From Mycolicibacterium tusciae JS617 (GTDB lineage Bacteria; Actinomycetota; Actinomycetes; Mycobacteriales; Mycobacteriaceae): a stretch of DNA of 64,000 bases. The notes under the pieces were generated by a model. It was given only the letters and a program-made list of their open reading frames with translations, was not told the DNA's origin and searched no databases. The number at the start of each line of letters is the position of its first letter. Position 1 is the stretch's first letter. The stretch lies in assembly GCF_000243415.2 (NCBI RefSeq), contig NZ_KI912270.1:1178001-1242000 (forward strand). The letters run 5' to 3'. The position numbers and the translations under genes were made by a program. Positions 50,814 through 58,429 of this stretch are shown here, one piece after another.

Positions 50814-51947
50814 TCATGCCCCCCGCCCGCCGGGCAGTTGGTAGGGCACGAACGCGCGCACTGTGAACCCGCCGTCGTCGGTGGGTCCGGCGTGGACGGT
50901 GCCCCCGAGGAGCTCCGATCGCTCGCGGATCGCGACCAGGCCGATGCCGGTGCCGGGCGCCGCAACGCGTGCGGTGGCCGGGGCGTCGTTCGACACGGTG
51001 ACGTGCACGCCGCCGTCCGCGTGCCGGAGCCGGACGATTGCGGGGACGTCGCCGGCGTGGCGGGCGACGTTGACAAGGCACTCGTGCACGATTCGGTGCA
51101 CTGTCACCACGGTGCTCTCCGCCACGTTCGCAGGATAGTGACCGTCCTCGACCACTTCGACGCCCCTCGAGTGCCCGGCGGCCGCGACGACGTCACTGAT
51201 GGTGGTGGTGGCCGTCGGTATCGGGCGAAGCGGCACCGACTCGTCGGACCGCAGGAGCCCGAGGAGGGACCTCAGCTCGTCGAGCGATCGTCTGCCTGCG
51301 TCGTTGATCTCGACGAGCGCAGAGTGGGCGGCGGTCGGATCGCGCTCGAACACGTGGGCGGCGATGCCGGACTGGACGGTGATTGCCGACAGCGAATGGG
51401 CGACGATGTCGTGCAGGTCGTAAGCGATGCGAAGGCGTTCCGCCTGGAGCCGTTCGGCGACCTGACGTTCCACTTCGTCGGCTCGACGCCGCAGGTTGGA
51501 GCGACGGGCGTCGGCGGCGGCGATCGGGAGCAGGAGAACGGCTGCGTCGGCGGCCCATTCGAACCAGAACGGATCACTACTGACCTGCGCCCCGAACCCG
51601 GCGACGACGATCGCGACGAACGATCCGAACCAGATCGCAGAGCGATCGTCGCTCCGGCGCACGAGACGGTAGAGCGCCACGACGAGGAGCGGCCGCAGCG
51701 CGACCGGGCTGGAGGTCCATGCGAGCGTGACGATGTCCAGCACACCGATCGCCACGACGGTGACCCGACCGAACCGGCCGGCGACGACGAGCAGAACTGC
51801 GGCGACGATCGCGATCGCGATACCTGGGAGCTGCCGCCATCCGGCCACGACCTCCGGATCGACGAACAACAGGCCGATCGACACCGCCAACGCGGCGACG
51901 ATCGCAGCGAGATCGGCGCGAGAGGTGCGGTGATCGGTGTGCGTCAC
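50814..51947 (-). CDS. Sensor histidine kinase (HisKA_3, NarX/DesK-like)
   Basis: 377 residues. Four to five membrane helices in the first 145 residues with no large outside domain, a short coiled coil (about 155-172), the phospho-acceptor H179 in YDLHDIVAHSLS, N-box HRIVHECLVNVARHA and G-box GTGIGLVAIRER. The DLHD-x-x-AH pattern is that of HPK7 kinases that pair with NarL-type regulators. Stimulus unknown; the neighbouring His/Met-rich exported proteins suggest a metal or redox signal (inference). GTG start. Confidence 0.93.
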   Translation of the reverse strand: MTHTDHRTSRADLAAIVAALAVSIGLLFVDPEVVAGWRQLPGIAIAIVAAVLLVVAGRFGRVTVVAIGVLDIVTLAWTSSPVALRPLLVVALYRLVRRSDDRSAIWFGSFVAIVVAGFGAQVSSDPFWFEWAADAAVLLLPIAAADARRSNLRRRADEVERQVAERLQAERLRIAYDLHDIVAHSLSAITVQSGIAAHVFERDPTAAHSALVEINDAGRRSLDELRSLLGLLRSDESVPLRPIPTATTTISDVVAAAGHSRGVEVVEDGHYPANVAESTVVTVHRIVHECLVNVARHAGDVPAIVRLRHADGGVHVTVSNDAPATARVAAPGTGIGLVAIRERSELLGGTVHAGPTDDGGFTVRAFVPYQLPGGRGA

Positions 51948-51987
51948 GGGTCCATCATCGTCGCGACCGCCAAGCTGCGACGAGCCA

Positions 51988-52536
51988 CTAAGAACTCGTG
52001 TCGGCGTTCCTGCGCGGGCCGGTGCGTATCCAGACCACCGCGAAGAACACCATCGTCAGCGCCAGGGGGAAGAGTCCGACGAGCCAGCTCAGCGCCAGCG
52101 GGGGTCCTGGCTGTTTGAGCACGTCGACGGACAGGTCGCCGGTGCCTTCGCCCTGTGGACCGTCGATCGTGAACCGCAGCGTCCACGTCCCCGAGGAGTC
52201 GAGCGACTCCACGTCAAGGCCCCACACTTCGCGGTTGCGGGGATGCCGGGACAGTGGATCCGCCTCCTCCCTGCCATCGGGAGCGATCGCCGTGAGGGTG
52301 CCGGACTTGCCTGCGATTCCGCCGTTCGGTTCGAACGTGAAATCCAACGATTGCATGGCGCGCAGCGGCCACACGGTGAACCCGACGGTCATCGGGTAGG
52401 GGCCGACCTGGACGTGCTCGGTGTGCACGACGTAGTCCAGCGGATCGGCGACCGCGCCCGGTGCCACTCCGATCGACAGCGCGGCGACGGCGCACAGCAT
52501 CGCGACCAAGGCCCGCAACCTGTTGTGGAGGTTCAT
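51988..52536 (-). CDS. Exported protein with C-terminal membrane anchor, unknown function
   Basis: 182 residues from the ATG at 52536 (ATGA overlap with the preceding gene stop). Signal peptide about 1-30 (ALVAMLCAVAALSIGVAPGAVA), an extracytoplasmic beta-rich domain with YPMTVGFTVWPLRAMQSLDF and a carboxy-terminal helix (about 150-172), then a short basic tail. The layout (signal, beta-sandwich, C-terminal anchor) recalls CopC-like or YcnI-like periplasmic copper proteins, but the His copper ligand pattern is not evident. Fourth gene of the block that includes the two-component system; 40 bp before the kinase. Confidence 0.8.
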   Translation of the reverse strand: MNLHNRLRALVAMLCAVAALSIGVAPGAVADPLDYVVHTEHVQVGPYPMTVGFTVWPLRAMQSLDFTFEPNGGIAGKSGTLTAIAPDGREEADPLSRHPRNREVWGLDVESLDSSGTWTLRFTIDGPQGEGTGDLSVDVLKQPGPPLALSWLVGLFPLALTMVFFAVVWIRTGPRRNADTSS

Positions 52537-53645
52537 GCCGTGCCACCGACGGTCAGCGGGACGGCAGGTGTCGCGTTCGATGCACGCAATGCCCGGCCTA
52601 ATCGCCACGTCGCGCCGCCGAGCACCCCCGCGAGCAGCCCCCCGGCGACGCACGTCAGCAGGATGCTGCCCGCGTATCCGCCGCCGTCCTCACCACCCAG
52701 GTCGACGCCCCCGGATCCCAATGAGCTGAGCAGCCAGCTGATCGCGATCACACCTGCCGCGCCGGAACCGGCCAGCAGCCAAGCGCTCGCGCCTCTCCAC
52801 CGCAGCAGGAGCTCGACGACGACGCTGAACACGAAAACGATTGCGGGGATCAACACCATGTCGATGGGGAAGCCCGACTCGACGAAGTCGCGAAGCGCCA
52901 AGTGCTGCAGGTCGGCATACCATCCGACCGCCCAGCTGGCGAACAACCAGGTCGCCAGGCTCAGCACCAGTGTGAGGAGGCCGGTGCCGATGGCTCCGCC
53001 GCGCGGCACGACTTGAGATCCGAGCAGCACGCAGACGAGCGGAATGGCCAGCCAGGTCAGGGTGGGCCAGTCGATGGTCGCGCTCAGGTTGAGGTCTGCC
53101 AGCGCGCCGCTTTGGATCGAGGCGTATTGCCCGAACGCCGCAATCGCGACCATGAACCCCCAACGGCCCCAACGGTGTTCGCGGGCCGCGGCGAAGACGA
53201 TCGCGGTGCCGATCATGGTGACGCAGATCGACGTGAGCCAACCTTGGTGTGGCGGCGACGCGACGGTCACGTCGAATCCGTACAGGCCGTGCCACCACTC
53301 GTCCCACAGCCCGTACAGCAGGAACGAGGCCGCGGCGATGCCGGCGATCAGATAGCCGATCGGCGCGGCGAATACGCCGAGCACCTTGAACGCGCGACCG
53401 CCGACGGTCGGATCGGGATCCTGACCATTGCGCTGTGCGCCGGTGGCCCGTAACACCATCACCAAGCTGGTCAACCCGGCGATCGCGCCGCCGGCGTAGA
53501 TGAGCAGGTGCGGCAGCGTGAAGAAGCTGTCCGGCCCCACGTCAAGGTGCCAGTCGATGTCCCAGGTCAACCCCGACAGCGAGATCAGGGTGCCTGCGAA
53601 CATGACAAATGCCGGTAACTTGCCGTGCGAATCCGCACTCGTCAT
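52533..53645 (-). CDS. Polytopic membrane protein, unknown function
   Basis: 370 residues from the ATG at 53645. About ten membrane helices. Potential ligand residues lie in or near helices: DWHLDVGPDSFFTLPHLLIY (two His), LWDEWWHGLYGFD and PPHQGWLT. These conserved-looking His/Asp strings in the outer halves of helices recall metal- or heme-handling membrane proteins, which is inference. Overlaps the next gene by ATGA and follows the YtkA-like gene by 14 bp. Confidence 0.8.
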   Translation of the reverse strand: MTSADSHGKLPAFVMFAGTLISLSGLTWDIDWHLDVGPDSFFTLPHLLIYAGGAIAGLTSLVMVLRATGAQRNGQDPDPTVGGRAFKVLGVFAAPIGYLIAGIAAASFLLYGLWDEWWHGLYGFDVTVASPPHQGWLTSICVTMIGTAIVFAAAREHRWGRWGFMVAIAAFGQYASIQSGALADLNLSATIDWPTLTWLAIPLVCVLLGSQVVPRGGAIGTGLLTLVLSLATWLFASWAVGWYADLQHLALRDFVESGFPIDMVLIPAIVFVFSVVVELLLRWRGASAWLLAGSGAAGVIAISWLLSSLGSGGVDLGGEDGGGYAGSILLTCVAGGLLAGVLGGATWRLGRALRASNATPAVPLTVGGTA

Positions 53646-53659
53646 GGCGGTTGGCCCTT

Positions 53660-54067
53660 CTAACCGTTGGTGGTGACGCTCAGAACTGCTTCTTGCACTT
53701 GGCCGCTGGCGGAGATGCGCACCGTGATCTCCCATTGCCCGGCCATGGAGAGGTGCACGTCGGCGCGGTACCGGCCATCGCCTTGGGCCACGGCGGCCAC
53801 AGGTGTTGTGGCATGGCCCATTTGGGGCATCCCGGGTTCAAAGGTGACCGAGTCCGGCGTGGGGGGCTGGCCCCCGTTGCCGGTTATCTCGACGGTGACC
53901 GGGCTGATTCCGACCTTCGGCGGCTCGCCGGTCAGCTGCACACGGTACGGTCCTGCCGCCGCGGCGGCCGCGCTATTGTCCATCGATTTGGGCCGCAGCA
54001 ACCAGATGCCGGCGCCGATGACGACGGCGGCGATCGCGGCGATGACGACGAGGCGCTGGCGACTCAT
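53660..54067 (-). CDS. FixH/YtkA-like domain protein
   Basis: 135 residues from the ATG at 54067 (ATGA overlap). One N-terminal membrane anchor (about 5-24), then a single extracytoplasmic beta-sandwich with the characteristic MPQMGH string (in EPGMPQMGHATTPV) and DGRYRADVHLSMAGQWEITV, as in YtkA-like and FixH-type domains implicated in copper handling. Metal binding is inferred from the Met/His motif only. Confidence 0.83.
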   Translation of the reverse strand: MSRQRLVVIAAIAAVVIGAGIWLLRPKSMDNSAAAAAAGPYRVQLTGEPPKVGISPVTVEITGNGGQPPTPDSVTFEPGMPQMGHATTPVAAVAQGDGRYRADVHLSMAGQWEITVRISASGQVQEAVLSVTTNG

Positions 54068-55509
54068 GGTTGGGGGACCTCGACTTCGGTTGGCGCGGTG
54101 AGGATGGCGTAGTCGCGTTCGGTCTGCACCCATACCTTGTAGCGGCCGGGCAGTGCGAACGAGTAGGTGAAATCGATCTCGGGCCCGTACCGGGCAACCG
54201 ATTCGTCGGGCTGCCCGCCTGCGGCGCCGGGTGCGGGCGGCACCATGGCATGCGCATGCGACCAGACCGGTGCTGTCAGTGCGTGTTTGCCGACGTCGGG
54301 GCCGTCGGGTAGTGGTCCGACGACCATCATGTGTCCGACCATCCCGAGCCACGGCTGCAGATCGGGGCTGTCCCCGAACCTGGCCCGGAAGGTGCTCGGG
54401 CTGCCCGCTGGCGCGACCGTCGCGGTGATTTCGCCCTGCGAGGGCGGCGCCGCGGTCGGTGGTGTGGCAAGGGATTGCCCGTCGACCGAGCCACGTAGGA
54501 GTTGCACCCCGCCACCGCGCCTGGCGATTTCGGCGGTCATCGCGTAAGTCCCGCGTTCGGTGGTGTCGAGTTGCGCCTCGTACCGTCCCGGCGCGACACG
54601 GACAGGATGCACGTGCGACATGGTGCCCGCAGGTGAGACGACGATGAGATGGATCAGCGCGCCGTGGTGGATCAGCAAGTCGTCGGCGGGTCGCCCGGTG
54701 GAGGAGTCGGTGAGGTTCAAACGCAGCGTGGACTGGCCAGCGGACACCACCATGTTCACCGGCGGCCGCGAATGGTCGACCGGATTCAGCGAATTGGCCG
54801 CTACGCGTGCGTAAGGATCACGGATGTTCTCGAGGGTGGGGTCAAGGTCTTGGCCGGGCTGCGGGGGTGGCGGCGAGTACGCCGACAGCGTCGCGCCGGT
54901 GACAGCCACCGTCAGCGCGACGATCATGCCGGTCGCCGGGACTAGCGCCATCCAGTTGCGGCGCGCACGCAAAGCCACCCCGAGCGAGACGATCAGCAGC
55001 GCGCCCGCGGTGAAGAAGCCGTAGTCACTGGCTTTCTTCCACGGCGGAATCACCTGCGCGGGAACCAGAAACGGGATCCGTGCCGCGGTGTGGCCGTCGT
55101 CGACGATCAGTTCCCACGGTCCGGCCCTGTCGACGTTCAGTGTCGTCGAATATATGCCGGGCGTGCCGAGCTTCACCTGCCCGCTGCTGGTAGTGGCTCC
55201 CAGTGCCGACGCGGTGAGTCGCAGTGTCCCTGGGGCGTCGCCGCGATGTGTGACGACGTCGACGTGCAGAGGCCCAAGGACCGGGCCGACTCTCCGGATC
55301 GTGACCGTCAATTCGCGACCGCCGAGCGACTGTGCGACGTGCACGTCTGCGTCCGATCCGATTCCGTCGGCGCGCGCCGCTGGCGCGCCAACCAAGGTCA
55401 TGACCACCAGCATGCCGCTCAAAAATGCCAGTGCCACGGGGTCAGCGCGGGCTGACAGCGCGCTCCCGGACTGCCGATCGACCACTGTGGAATGCGGACG
55501 TGGAGACAA
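54064..55509 (-). CDS. Secreted/membrane protein with tandem His/Met-rich domains
   Basis: 481 residues. Signal sequence (about 24-47, ends ARA), a first beta-sandwich (about 50-150, YtkA/CopC-like), two membrane helices (about 162-180, 188-208), and a long outer region with two metal-site-like clusters: HHGALIHLIV...MSHVHP (H281, H282, H287, M297, H299, H301) and MVGHMMVVG...SHAHAM (M390, H393, M394, M395, H418, H420, M422). First gene of the six-gene block; its stop overlaps the YtkA-like gene (ATGA). Function unknown, copper or other soft-metal binding suspected. Confidence 0.8.
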   Translation of the reverse strand: MSPRPHSTVVDRQSGSALSARADPVALAFLSGMLVVMTLVGAPAARADGIGSDADVHVAQSLGGRELTVTIRRVGPVLGPLHVDVVTHRGDAPGTLRLTASALGATTSSGQVKLGTPGIYSTTLNVDRAGPWELIVDDGHTAARIPFLVPAQVIPPWKKASDYGFFTAGALLIVSLGVALRARRNWMALVPATGMIVALTVAVTGATLSAYSPPPPQPGQDLDPTLENIRDPYARVAANSLNPVDHSRPPVNMVVSAGQSTLRLNLTDSSTGRPADDLLIHHGALIHLIVVSPAGTMSHVHPVRVAPGRYEAQLDTTERGTYAMTAEIARRGGGVQLLRGSVDGQSLATPPTAAPPSQGEITATVAPAGSPSTFRARFGDSPDLQPWLGMVGHMMVVGPLPDGPDVGKHALTAPVWSHAHAMVPPAPGAAGGQPDESVARYGPEIDFTYSFALPGRYKVWVQTERDYAILTAPTEVEVPQP

Positions 55510-55588
55510 GAGACCTCCGATGGGTGGTTGTTATCCACCACGATGACGGCGGCCGCTGGCGGCCGCATCCACCCACAGGAGGTGACGC

Positions 55589-55606
55589 GTACTCGCGCGG
55601 GAGTAC
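55589..55606. promoter_or_regulatory. Inverted repeat upstream of the six-gene block
   Basis: GTACTC-N6-GAGTAC, a perfect 6-bp dyad 80 bp before the first gene of the block. It suits binding of a dimeric NarL-type regulator. No known consensus recognised. Confidence 0.4.
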
Positions 55607-55682
55607 AGGCGCGTGACGCCGGAGCGCCTTCAGGCTCGGCGAGCTCCGAGTGTCGGCGTATTAGCTACCGGTGCGCACGCGA

Positions 55683-56219
55683 CTATTTCTGCTCATAAGT
55701 GCCGGTGATGAGTGCACGTGCGATCGCGTTGCCGAACAGGTTGAAGCCCAGATAGGCCGGGGTGGCATCGGCGGGCAGGTCCAGCTTCTCCACGCCGACG
55801 GCGTGCACCGCGACGATGTACCGGTGCACGCCATGCCCGGCGGGCGGCGCAGCGCCGATGAAGCGCTTCAGGCCCGCGTCGTTTGCCAAAGTGAGTGCGT
55901 CGCCAGGAAATCCGCTGCTGCTTCCGTCGCCGACCCCGGCGGGCAGGTCGGTGACGGTGGCGGGCAGGTTGGCCACTGCCCAATGCCAGAAGCCCGAGGC
56001 AGTCGGCGCGTCTGGGTCGTACATGGTTACCGCGAAACTGCGCGTCGCCTCAGGAAATCCCGACCACGACAGTTGCGGGGATACATCGGAGCCGCCTGCC
56101 CCCATGATGCCGCTGACTTGGTCGTTACCGAACGCCTGACCGTCGCTGAACGTCTCGGACGTCAGGGTGAACGAAGGAAGCTCCGGCAAGAAGTCATAGG
56201 GGTTGTAGTCAAACGCCAT
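55683..56219 (-). CDS. PEBP family protein (TB18.6/Rv2140c-like)
   Basis: 178 residues, phosphatidylethanolamine-binding/YbhB-like fold: [29 protein letters not shown] and [19 protein letters not shown], the ligand-pocket strings of the family. Cytoplasmic, no signal peptide. The M. tuberculosis counterpart is a known cytosolic antigen. Follows the M20 peptidase gene by 32 bp, same strand. Confidence 0.93.
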   Translation of the reverse strand: MAFDYNPYDFLPELPSFTLTSETFSDGQAFGNDQVSGIMGAGGSDVSPQLSWSGFPEATRSFAVTMYDPDAPTASGFWHWAVANLPATVTDLPAGVGDGSSSGFPGDALTLANDAGLKRFIGAAPPAGHGVHRYIVAVHAVGVEKLDLPADATPAYLGFNLFGNAIARALITGTYEQK

Positions 56220-56251
56220 ATCTCATCCTTTCGAGTAATCAGCAGTGCAGG

Positions 56252-57604
56252 TCAGCAGTGCCGAAGGAAATGTTCGAGAACCCGGGTACCAAACGTCAGT
56301 GCGTCAACGGGTACCCGTTCGTCCACGCCGTGGAACAACGCGGCGAAGTCGAGGTCCGGCGGCAATTTCAGCGGTGCGAATCCGAAGCAGCGAATCCCCA
56401 GGCGTGCAAAGTGTTTGGCGTCGGTACCGCCGGACAGCATGTACGGGACCGTGCGGGCTTCGGGATCGGCGGACAGGATCGCGCCGTTCATCGCCTCCAG
56501 CAGTTCGCCGTCGAAGCTCGTCTCATACGACGGCAGTTCGGTGATCCACTCGCGGATGATGTCGGGGCCGATGACCTCGGCGACCTCGCGCTCGAAGGCC
56601 GCGAGCCGGCCCGGCAATACCCGGCAGTCGACGACGGCCTCGGCCGTCGCGGGTATGACATTGGCCTTGTATCCCGCCTTGAGCATCGTCGGGTTGGCCG
56701 TGTCACGCAGCGTCGCACCGACGATTCGCGCGATCGGGCCGAGCTTGGCGATGGCTCCCTCGAGGTCCGGTGAGTCCACGTCGAAGGTGTACCCGGTCTC
56801 CTCGGAGACCGCGGTCAGGAACTGCTCCACCGACTCGGTCAGGATCACCGGGAACTGGTGCCGGCCGAGCTTGGCCACCGCTTCGGCGACCGCGGTGACC
56901 GCGTTGTCGTCGTGAATCATCGAACCGTGGCCCGCGCGACCGCGCGCCGTCAGTCGCATCCACATCATCGCCTTCTCGGCGGTTTCGATCAGGTACAACG
57001 TCCGCTCACCACCGTCACGGCGCGGGATCGTCAGTGAAAAACCGCCGACCTCCCCAATCGCCTCGGTGACGCCGTCGAACAGGTCGGGCCGGTTGTCGAC
57101 CAGCCATTTGCAGCCGTACTTGCCGCCGGCCTCCTCGTCGGAGACGAATGCGAACACGAGGTCGCGCGGCGGGACGGTTCCCGAGCGTTTGAAGTGCCGG
57201 GCGACCGCGATCATCATGCCGACCATGTCCTTCATGTCGACCGCACCGCGACCCCAGACATACCCGTCCTCGACCGCGCCGGAAAATGGATGCACGCTCC
57301 AGTCGGCCGCTTCGGCAGGCACCACGTCGAGGTGGCCGTGCAGCATCAGGGCGCCGCGCTCGCGGTCGGCACCTTCCAGCCGTGCGAACACGTTGGCGCG
57401 CCCTGGCGCCCCCGCTTCGATGTATTCGGTCGTATAGCCGACTTCCTGGAGCTGTTCGGCCACCCAGGCGGCGCATTCGGCCTCACCTTTGGTGGTCTCG
57501 GGGTCGCCGGTGTTCGAGGTATCGAACCGGATCAGCGCGCTGACGAGATCGATCACCTCGGCTTCGGCTGCAGACGGAGGGCTCACAGTCACCATTCGTA
57601 CCAC
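56252..57604 (-). CDS. M20 family metallopeptidase (dipeptidase, Rv2141c-like)
   Basis: 450 residues. Two-zinc M20 site: HGHLDVVP (metal His and the following Asp), GRGAVDMKD (bridging Asp), the catalytic Glu pair in DEEAGG, the interface His in GHGSMIHDDN and the late metal His of FHGVDERV. Peptidase or deacylase on small N-acyl substrates. The first residues MVRMVTVSP offer starts at 57604 and 57595; the second is as likely. Confidence 0.92.
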   Translation of the reverse strand: MVRMVTVSPPSAAEAEVIDLVSALIRFDTSNTGDPETTKGEAECAAWVAEQLQEVGYTTEYIEAGAPGRANVFARLEGADRERGALMLHGHLDVVPAEAADWSVHPFSGAVEDGYVWGRGAVDMKDMVGMMIAVARHFKRSGTVPPRDLVFAFVSDEEAGGKYGCKWLVDNRPDLFDGVTEAIGEVGGFSLTIPRRDGGERTLYLIETAEKAMMWMRLTARGRAGHGSMIHDDNAVTAVAEAVAKLGRHQFPVILTESVEQFLTAVSEETGYTFDVDSPDLEGAIAKLGPIARIVGATLRDTANPTMLKAGYKANVIPATAEAVVDCRVLPGRLAAFEREVAEVIGPDIIREWITELPSYETSFDGELLEAMNGAILSADPEARTVPYMLSGGTDAKHFARLGIRCFGFAPLKLPPDLDFAALFHGVDERVPVDALTFGTRVLEHFLRHC

Positions 57605-57654
57605 TCGCTATTCCCCGGGGGCTGCGCCCCGCCCAAGGTGGCGCCTCCCTTGGT

Positions 57655-57684
57655 TTGGGTCCGGCCTGGGTGATCCGATAACCT
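57655..57684 (+). promoter_or_regulatory. Promoter of tRNA-Leu
   Basis: TTGGGT (57655-57660) and TAACCT (57679-57684), 18 bp apart, ending 17 bp before the mature tRNA 5' end. A second -10-like TAAGCT overlaps at 57684-57689. Confidence 0.5.
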
Positions 57685-57701
57685 AAGCTGCCTTCGAACT
57701 G

Positions 57702-57787
57702 GTCCGAGTGGCGGAATGGCAGACGCGCTAGCTTGAGGTGCTAGTGCCCTATTAACGGGCGTGGGGGTTCAAGTCCCCCCTCGGACA
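57702..57787 (+). tRNA. tRNA-Leu (anticodon GAG)
   Basis: Class II tRNA of 86 nt. Acceptor stem GTCCGAG/CTCGGAC, D arm with GGCGGAATGGCAGAC, anticodon stem CTAGC/GCTAG with loop TTGAGGT (anticodon GAG at 57735-57737, reads CUC/CUU), a variable arm TGCCCTATTAACGGGC, and T arm GGGGGTTCAAGTCCCCC. Discriminator A at 57787; CCA is not encoded and must be added. The 3' end is only four bases from the next gene start. Confidence 0.97.
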
Positions 57788-57791
57788 CAAG

Positions 57792-58412
57792 ATGTATACG
57801 CCGTCTTTTAACCGGATCGACGACGACGACGAGATTCGGCGTTTCGTTGCCGCCGCGCGATCGGCCGAATTCGTCACGGTCGATCCCGATGGGATTCCCG
57901 TCGCCACCTTGCTGCCGATCATGTGGGACGCGGGCGTCGTCCTTGCCCACATGGCCCGCGCCAACCCGCAATGGAAGACCATCACAGCCGGCAGCCCGGC
58001 GCTGCTGATCTGCTCGGGACCCGAGGCCTACATCAGCCCGTCGTGGTACGCGGCGAAGGCCGAACACGGCCGGGTCGTGCCGACGTGGAACTACAGCGCA
58101 GTGCACCTGTCCGGCACCGTGCGGGTACACGAGGACCGGGAGTGGTTGCGCGACGTGGTCACCCGCTTGACCGGCGTGCATGAGGACGGCCGTGCTGCAC
58201 CGTGGCAGCCCAGCGATGCCCCCGAGGGGTATATCGACGGTCAGCTTGCGGGCATCGTCGGGCTCGAGATCACCGTCTCCCGCGCCGAGGGCAAGGCGAA
58301 GCTGAGCCAGAACCGCTCAGAAGCCGACCGCCGCGGGGTAGTCGCCGGCTTGCTCGGTGAAAAGCACTATGGAGCCCCCGAAGTCGCGGCCGCGATGGAG
58401 CCAGACCTTTAG
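57792..58412 (+). CDS. PaiB-like FMN-binding protein
   Basis: 206 residues, FMN-binding split-barrel of the PaiB family: VTVDPDGIPVATLLPIMW, SPSWYAAKAEHGRVVPTWNY and the closing KAKLSQNRSEADRRGV. In Bacillus PaiB is called a transcriptional regulator; in actinobacteria the biochemical role is unknown and a flavin-dependent reaction is possible. The ATG stands 4 nt after the tRNA 3' end and has no promoter or ribosome site of its own, so the gene is probably read from the tRNA promoter. Confidence 0.9.
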   Translation: MYTPSFNRIDDDDEIRRFVAAARSAEFVTVDPDGIPVATLLPIMWDAGVVLAHMARANPQWKTITAGSPALLICSGPEAYISPSWYAAKAEHGRVVPTWNYSAVHLSGTVRVHEDREWLRDVVTRLTGVHEDGRAAPWQPSDAPEGYIDGQLAGIVGLEITVSRAEGKAKLSQNRSEADRRGVVAGLLGEKHYGAPEVAAAMEPDL

Positions 58413-58429
58413 TACCCGTCGCGGTCGGT

